Part shown: one piece after another, positions 60,439 to 64,000 of the stretch | How the letters are laid out: each line of letters starts with the position of its first letter | Position numbering within the stretch: position 1 is the first letter of the stretch | Assembly (NCBI GenBank): GCA_013289585.1 | Contig: JABCZR010000004.1 | Coordinates: 124,001-188,000, forward strand | Origin: Acidobacteriota bacterium | GTDB lineage: Bacteria > Acidobacteriota > Terriglobia > Acidiferrales > UBA7541 | Direction of reading: 5' to 3' | Length of the DNA: 64,000 bases | The notes under the pieces: model-generated | What the model saw: the letters and a program-made list of their open reading frames with translations, nothing else | Databases searched by the model: none | Told to the model about the DNA's origin: nothing | Position numbers and translations under genes: made by a program

Positions 60439-62130
60439 ATGCGAGAGAATCGGGGAACAAAGTCTAAGCTGGCGCAGCGGATGCTCCTTCTCGTTGTCTT
60501 GGCAGCATACTTACCAATTTTCGCACAACAATCCTCAACCACGCATGAAACGCCTGACACTTCCAGCGTCAAAGATTATGTCGGGAATGAGCCGTGCGCG
60601 TCCTGCCACGCTGAGATATACAAGAGCTATGCGAGAACAGCGATGGCGCATGCAAGCGGTTCGGCAATCCAGGAGTTAATACCGGGTGATTTTACTCACG
60701 CTCCATCCGGAGTTCACTATCGCGTTTACTCCGATGCGGAAGGGGCCTGGCTCAGTTTCGAACGCTCTGGTGATCCGGCGGTTAACGGCAAGAGGCAATT
60801 GCAGTACTTCATTGGTTCCGGCCGCCGCGGGCGAACCTATTTGTTTTCCGTGGATGGATTCACGTTCGAATCACCGATCAATTGGTACGCGCAGAAACGT
60901 GTTTGGGATATGGCTCCCGCGTACCAATCCGCGCAGGAAATTCCCATGACTCTTCCTGCTTTGCCCGCTTGCCTCGCCTGTCATACGAGCAATATGAAAG
61001 CTCCTGCCCCGGGCACGGAAAACAAATATTCGCTTCCTCTTTTCGCGCACGCGGGAATTACCTGTGAACGGTGCCATGGTGCGGGCGCGGCGCACGCAAC
61101 TTCAAAAGGAGCGATCATCGACTCTTCTAAACTCGCTCCTGCCCGCCGTGATGATGTCTGCATGCAGTGCCACCTCGAAGGAAACGTGGCCATCGAGCAG
61201 CCCGGCAAACATCTGTACGAGTTTCGGCCGGGCGACAATCTCTCAGACTTCACGCACTACTTTGTCTTTGCCGATGACGGCTCCCGAAGTTTGCGCGCTC
61301 TGAGTCAGTCCGAGGCACTTGCGCAGAGCGTGTGCAAGCGTAAGTCGGGAGATGCAATGTCTTGCACGAGCTGTCACGATCCGCATGCGACTCCGGCGGC
61401 GGAAGAAAAAGTCTCCTACTACCGGAACAAATGTCTTGCTTGTCACGGTGCCGCGCTTGGCGCAAAGCATCATGCCGAGAAGCCCGACTGCAGACAGTGC
61501 CACATGCCTGCTGTCGCCAGCGAGGATGTTGCCCACACACAAGCGACGGATCACCGCATCCTGCCCTTGCCGGCGATGCCTCTGCAAAACCCGGGTTCGC
61601 CCGCGGCGCCGCGGCTGATTCGTTTTCCTGCGGCATCAGGGGCCGAGGATACGCGTGACCTGGCGCTGGCATGGGCGTCCCTTGCGGAAGGCGGGATGGC
61701 GTCCGCGGCGGCGGAAGCGGAATCGCGGCTCCGCAAAGCCGTCAAAGAAAAGCCGGACGATCCTGCATTGTTGACTGCGCTCGGATTTATCGAACAGAAG
61801 CGCGGAAAGCGAGCGGAAGCGCGAAAAGACTATGAGCATGCGCTCGAAATCGATCCTTTAGACAATGAAGCGGCCGGCAATCTTGGCGTCATCGAAGCAC
61901 AGGAAGGACACATGGAGCGCGCTGTTGCTCTGTGGCAGCAGGCGTTTGAGCGAGTCCCTGGGAAAAGCGTCGTCGGAATGAACCTGGCCCAGGTTTACTG
62001 CTCGAGCGCGCAATTCGACCAAGCGCGCGCTTATACCCGGCGTGTTCTACAGTTCAATCCCGACTTGCCCGAAGCTAAAGCGCTGATGCGATCCTTGAGC
62101 GCGGATCCCCCGAAATGCGCCGCTCGTTGA
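60439..62130 (+). CDS. Multiheme c-type cytochrome fused to TPR repeats
   Basis: A 563-residue exported protein. The signal (MLLLVVLAAYLPIFAQQ) is followed by a domain with seven CxxCH heme c motifs: CASCH, CLACH, CERCH, CMQCH, CTSCH, CLACH and CRQCH. HYRVYSDAEGAWLSFERSG lies between the first and second. From about residue 400, TPR-like repeats follow (ALLTALGFIEQKRGKRAEA, AAGNLGVIEAQEGHMERAV, VVGMNLAQVYCSSAQFDQA). Such proteins occur in Acidobacteriota and Planctomycetota as predicted periplasmic electron-transfer or scaffold proteins. ATG 60439 is preferred; 60418 also possible. It converges with trehalase. Confidence 0.88.
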   Translation: MRENRGTKSKLAQRMLLLVVLAAYLPIFAQQSSTTHETPDTSSVKDYVGNEPCASCHAEIYKSYARTAMAHASGSAIQELIPGDFTHAPSGVHYRVYSDAEGAWLSFERSGDPAVNGKRQLQYFIGSGRRGRTYLFSVDGFTFESPINWYAQKRVWDMAPAYQSAQEIPMTLPALPACLACHTSNMKAPAPGTENKYSLPLFAHAGITCERCHGAGAAHATSKGAIIDSSKLAPARRDDVCMQCHLEGNVAIEQPGKHLYEFRPGDNLSDFTHYFVFADDGSRSLRALSQSEALAQSVCKRKSGDAMSCTSCHDPHATPAAEEKVSYYRNKCLACHGAALGAKHHAEKPDCRQCHMPAVASEDVAHTQATDHRILPLPAMPLQNPGSPAAPRLIRFPAASGAEDTRDLALAWASLAEGGMASAAAEAESRLRKAVKEKPDDPALLTALGFIEQKRGKRAEARKDYEHALEIDPLDNEAAGNLGVIEAQEGHMERAVALWQQAFERVPGKSVVGMNLAQVYCSSAQFDQARAYTRRVLQFNPDLPEAKALMRSLSADPPKCAAR

Positions 62131-62168
62131 AGAACTACCTTCGACCGTTGGTTGGCATGCGAAACCCG

Positions 62169-63923
62169 CTAGTGAGCTTGCATAGCGCCGTTTCCTTGTT
62201 CGCTCGCGAGTTTTTGTGCCAGCTCCGCGGGAAGATCGTGCAGAAGGTCCAGGAACACGCCGTTCGTCCAGCCAAAGCCCACAACATTCGCATGGTAACC
62301 CGCCGTCACCTGAGTTTCCGAAGAACGCGTGACGGCGTTGTACTTCTCACGAATGGTTCCATCACGGCGAAAATTTTCGGCCACCGTCGAGAGGAACTTG
62401 TACGAAATCCGGTCGGCCTCTTTGTTGAACCCGTAGCGCCTCAGGCCTTCATTCGTCAGAAGTTGATTAGGCGCCCAGGCGTAGGGGAAGTCCCACTGCG
62501 CGCCGGTTTCCTTGGCGCTCATCGCCAGACCGCCCGGCTGTTCGAATCTCGGTAGATGCTGCACGAGCGCCCGCGCCTGCTCGGGCGTGGCGAGCCCCGC
62601 CCAGAGCGGGTAAAAGGTTGTCACGTATTCGTAGGTGGATCGCGCTTGCCTTTGAAAGTCATAGTCAAAAAACATTCCGTGTTGGGCATCCCATAGAAAT
62701 TTGTTGATGTTCAGCTTTCGCTCTTCCGCGGTCTTCTTCCATTCTTCGGCTTCTACTTTGGAACCGAGAATCGTGCTCATGCGTTCTAGGTCCTTCTCTG
62801 CTTTATACAAAAGGCTGTTGAGGCACACGGGCGCAAAGTGGTGCGTTTCCGCGCCGTAGGGGCCGAAGCGGAAGGAAATGTCGAACCCCGACTCGCGCAT
62901 GGAGCGGTCGCCCTTGTAAAAGTCAGAGCTAAGCGAGACATTCGTGGCCACGCTGCAGTCCGGCTTGGATTTGGTTTGGGACGTGTCGCATACCTGCAGG
63001 GAGTACGTTGAACCGAAAGTCGCGGGAGACGTGGCTCCATCGGCTTTGCGGACGAGCTCATGGTGATCAAGCTCTGGATGGGTCAGAAAGTACGCCACCA
63101 CTTCACGATAGTGCCCGGTTTCGTCTTTCAAACTTTCGGGAGCGGGCCCCTCTCCAAAATCGAAATAACGCGAGAGGCCGGTCGCGCCGGCGAGGTGCGG
63201 CGCTGTCGTCCACAAACTATGCTCCTTGACTGCAAGTTTGTACGCATTCCTCAGCCAGCTGGGATCTTCGTGACCGGCGGCTTTCTCTGCTTCGTAAATC
63301 GCCATAATCATGGAAGTCAAGAATGGTGGCTGGGAGCGCGTGAGGTAATAGGTGCGGTTGGCATTTAACACTCCACCGTAATGCTCCACTTCGAATAAGA
63401 AGTTCTCCACCATGCCCTTGGCCAAGTCGAGCCTGCCGTCGCGAAGCAGCCCCACAATAATAAAGTAGCTATCCCAGCCGTACATTTCGTTGAATCTGCC
63501 GCCCGGCACGACGTAGCGGTTCTGAAGATACAGTAAGCCCGGTGGATCAATCGATTCCGAGCCCGCTTTTCCCAGCTGGCCGGCGGATGGCAGCAAGCTT
63601 ATTACCTGGACGCTGCAGCGGGATTCGAGTTCTTTTACAGTCTCGGGTACGGGGAAATTCGCGGGAAGGTACAGCTGCGGAGTGCTGGTGAGTTTCGAAT
63701 CGCCGAATGTCGCACAATCGGAGAGCGATCGAGACAGAGTGTCCCAGCTGGCGGAGATGTAGGAAAGGATTGGCTCGAGGCCCTTTTCCGCGTTTTTTTG
63801 AGGCCATGCAGAGATGGGATTCGAAACAGCCAGGAGAATAACTAGCGTGCTTGCAAAGACTTGCCGTCCTTTGCGACGCAAGCAGAGATCTGCGGAGTGT
63901 GGACCAGACAATTCGGGGTGCAT
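62169..63923 (-). CDS. treA: Periplasmic trehalase (GH37)
   Basis: Splits trehalose into two glucose units. The GH37 signature PGGRFNEMYGWDSYF and the second signature QWDFPYAWAPNQ are both present, with NRTYYLTRSQPPFL and SGFDISFRFGPYG (catalytic Asp region) between. A signal segment FASTLVILLAVSNPISAWPQ precedes the catalytic domain. The start at 63923 gives 584 residues; the frame is open to 63995 and beyond the window, so the start is uncertain. It is convergent with the cytochrome gene. Together with the GH13 and debranching-like enzymes it supports an alpha-glucan/trehalose theme. Confidence 0.92.
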   Translation of the reverse strand: MHPELSGPHSADLCLRRKGRQVFASTLVILLAVSNPISAWPQKNAEKGLEPILSYISASWDTLSRSLSDCATFGDSKLTSTPQLYLPANFPVPETVKELESRCSVQVISLLPSAGQLGKAGSESIDPPGLLYLQNRYVVPGGRFNEMYGWDSYFIIVGLLRDGRLDLAKGMVENFLFEVEHYGGVLNANRTYYLTRSQPPFLTSMIMAIYEAEKAAGHEDPSWLRNAYKLAVKEHSLWTTAPHLAGATGLSRYFDFGEGPAPESLKDETGHYREVVAYFLTHPELDHHELVRKADGATSPATFGSTYSLQVCDTSQTKSKPDCSVATNVSLSSDFYKGDRSMRESGFDISFRFGPYGAETHHFAPVCLNSLLYKAEKDLERMSTILGSKVEAEEWKKTAEERKLNINKFLWDAQHGMFFDYDFQRQARSTYEYVTTFYPLWAGLATPEQARALVQHLPRFEQPGGLAMSAKETGAQWDFPYAWAPNQLLTNEGLRRYGFNKEADRISYKFLSTVAENFRRDGTIREKYNAVTRSSETQVTAGYHANVVGFGWTNGVFLDLLHDLPAELAQKLASEQGNGAMQAH

Positions 63924-64000
63924 ACCTTGGCTGAGGATAGTCGCTTGCCATTCGCTAAGCAATAAGAGTTTGTGTGAGGCCACACATGGAGCCAAATCAC

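Noticed and set aside
1-64000. tRNA, rRNA, CRISPR and insertion sequences
   Set aside because: Candidate GTTCGAATC strings were inspected but lack the surrounding cloverleaf; no regularly spaced repeats, rRNA-like stretches, transposase domains or flanking terminal repeats were seen.

Overview
The window reads as a stretch of chromosome from an Acidobacteriota bacterium (Terriglobia-like, roughly 59% GC by eye). The clues are an ADOP-type duplicated FtsX permease, an Oar-like TonB-dependent receptor with an N-terminal carboxypeptidase-regulatory domain, two CRTAC1-type (FG-GAP plus ASPIC/UnbV) exported proteins, a TPR/multiheme cytochrome fusion, frequent GTG and TTG starts, and housekeeping gene order. 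No rRNA, tRNA, IS element or CRISPR array was found. Genus is not resolvable from the sequence alone.

Layout. 0-10 kb is mostly housekeeping on the plus strand: a partial metallo-beta-lactamase-fold gene, then obgE-nadD-rsfS-sigma54 activator-rlmH-hypothetical (ribosome assembly, NAD synthesis and 23S methylation, with 4-nt overlaps), an ExbD-like orphan, a corrinoid adenosyltransferase, accD-folC and purE-purK. 10-15.4 kb is accessory: an ADOP permease; a minus-strand array of two toxin-antitoxin modules (RHH/ParE, then a 51-residue ORF and a PIN toxin) in which both toxins look frameshifted; a repeat-bearing 640-bp gap; and a class-I amidotransferase. 15.4-19 kb holds SDR, exported protein and GMC oxidoreductase genes. 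19-24 kb is a minor-pilin operon (FimT/GspH, PilV, PilW, PilX) with a structured 5' leader, followed by hslV-hslU. 26-36 kb holds an FN3 lipoprotein, a FAH-family enzyme and a three-part biotin-dependent acyl-CoA carboxylase locus (carboxyltransferase, ChbG-like deacetylase, biotin carboxylase, biotin carrier), then a convergent SurA-like lipoprotein and rpmB. 36-41 kb holds HEAT, aldo/keto reductase, MATE and patatin genes.

41-64 kb is the most distinctive region. Several exported glycosidases (debranching-like, GH130, GH13, GH37 trehalase) are interleaved with two paralogous CRTAC1 proteins, two TPR proteins, a winged-helix/transmembrane protein encoded divergently from a 1228-residue TonB-dependent receptor, and a seven-heme-motif cytochrome fused to TPRs. 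I infer a periplasmic or outer-membrane alpha-glucan/trehalose/mannoside-handling locus with an attached electron-transfer or maturation function. The CRTAC1-TPR-cytochrome part is the best candidate for an undescribed system.

Two signals cut across genes. The palindrome TTCGAA appears about 75 times by eye, against about 10 expected from composition. Several genes are clearly mis-startable without attention to ribosome binding sites; starts given here were chosen by Shine-Dalgarno spacing, signal peptides and family length.
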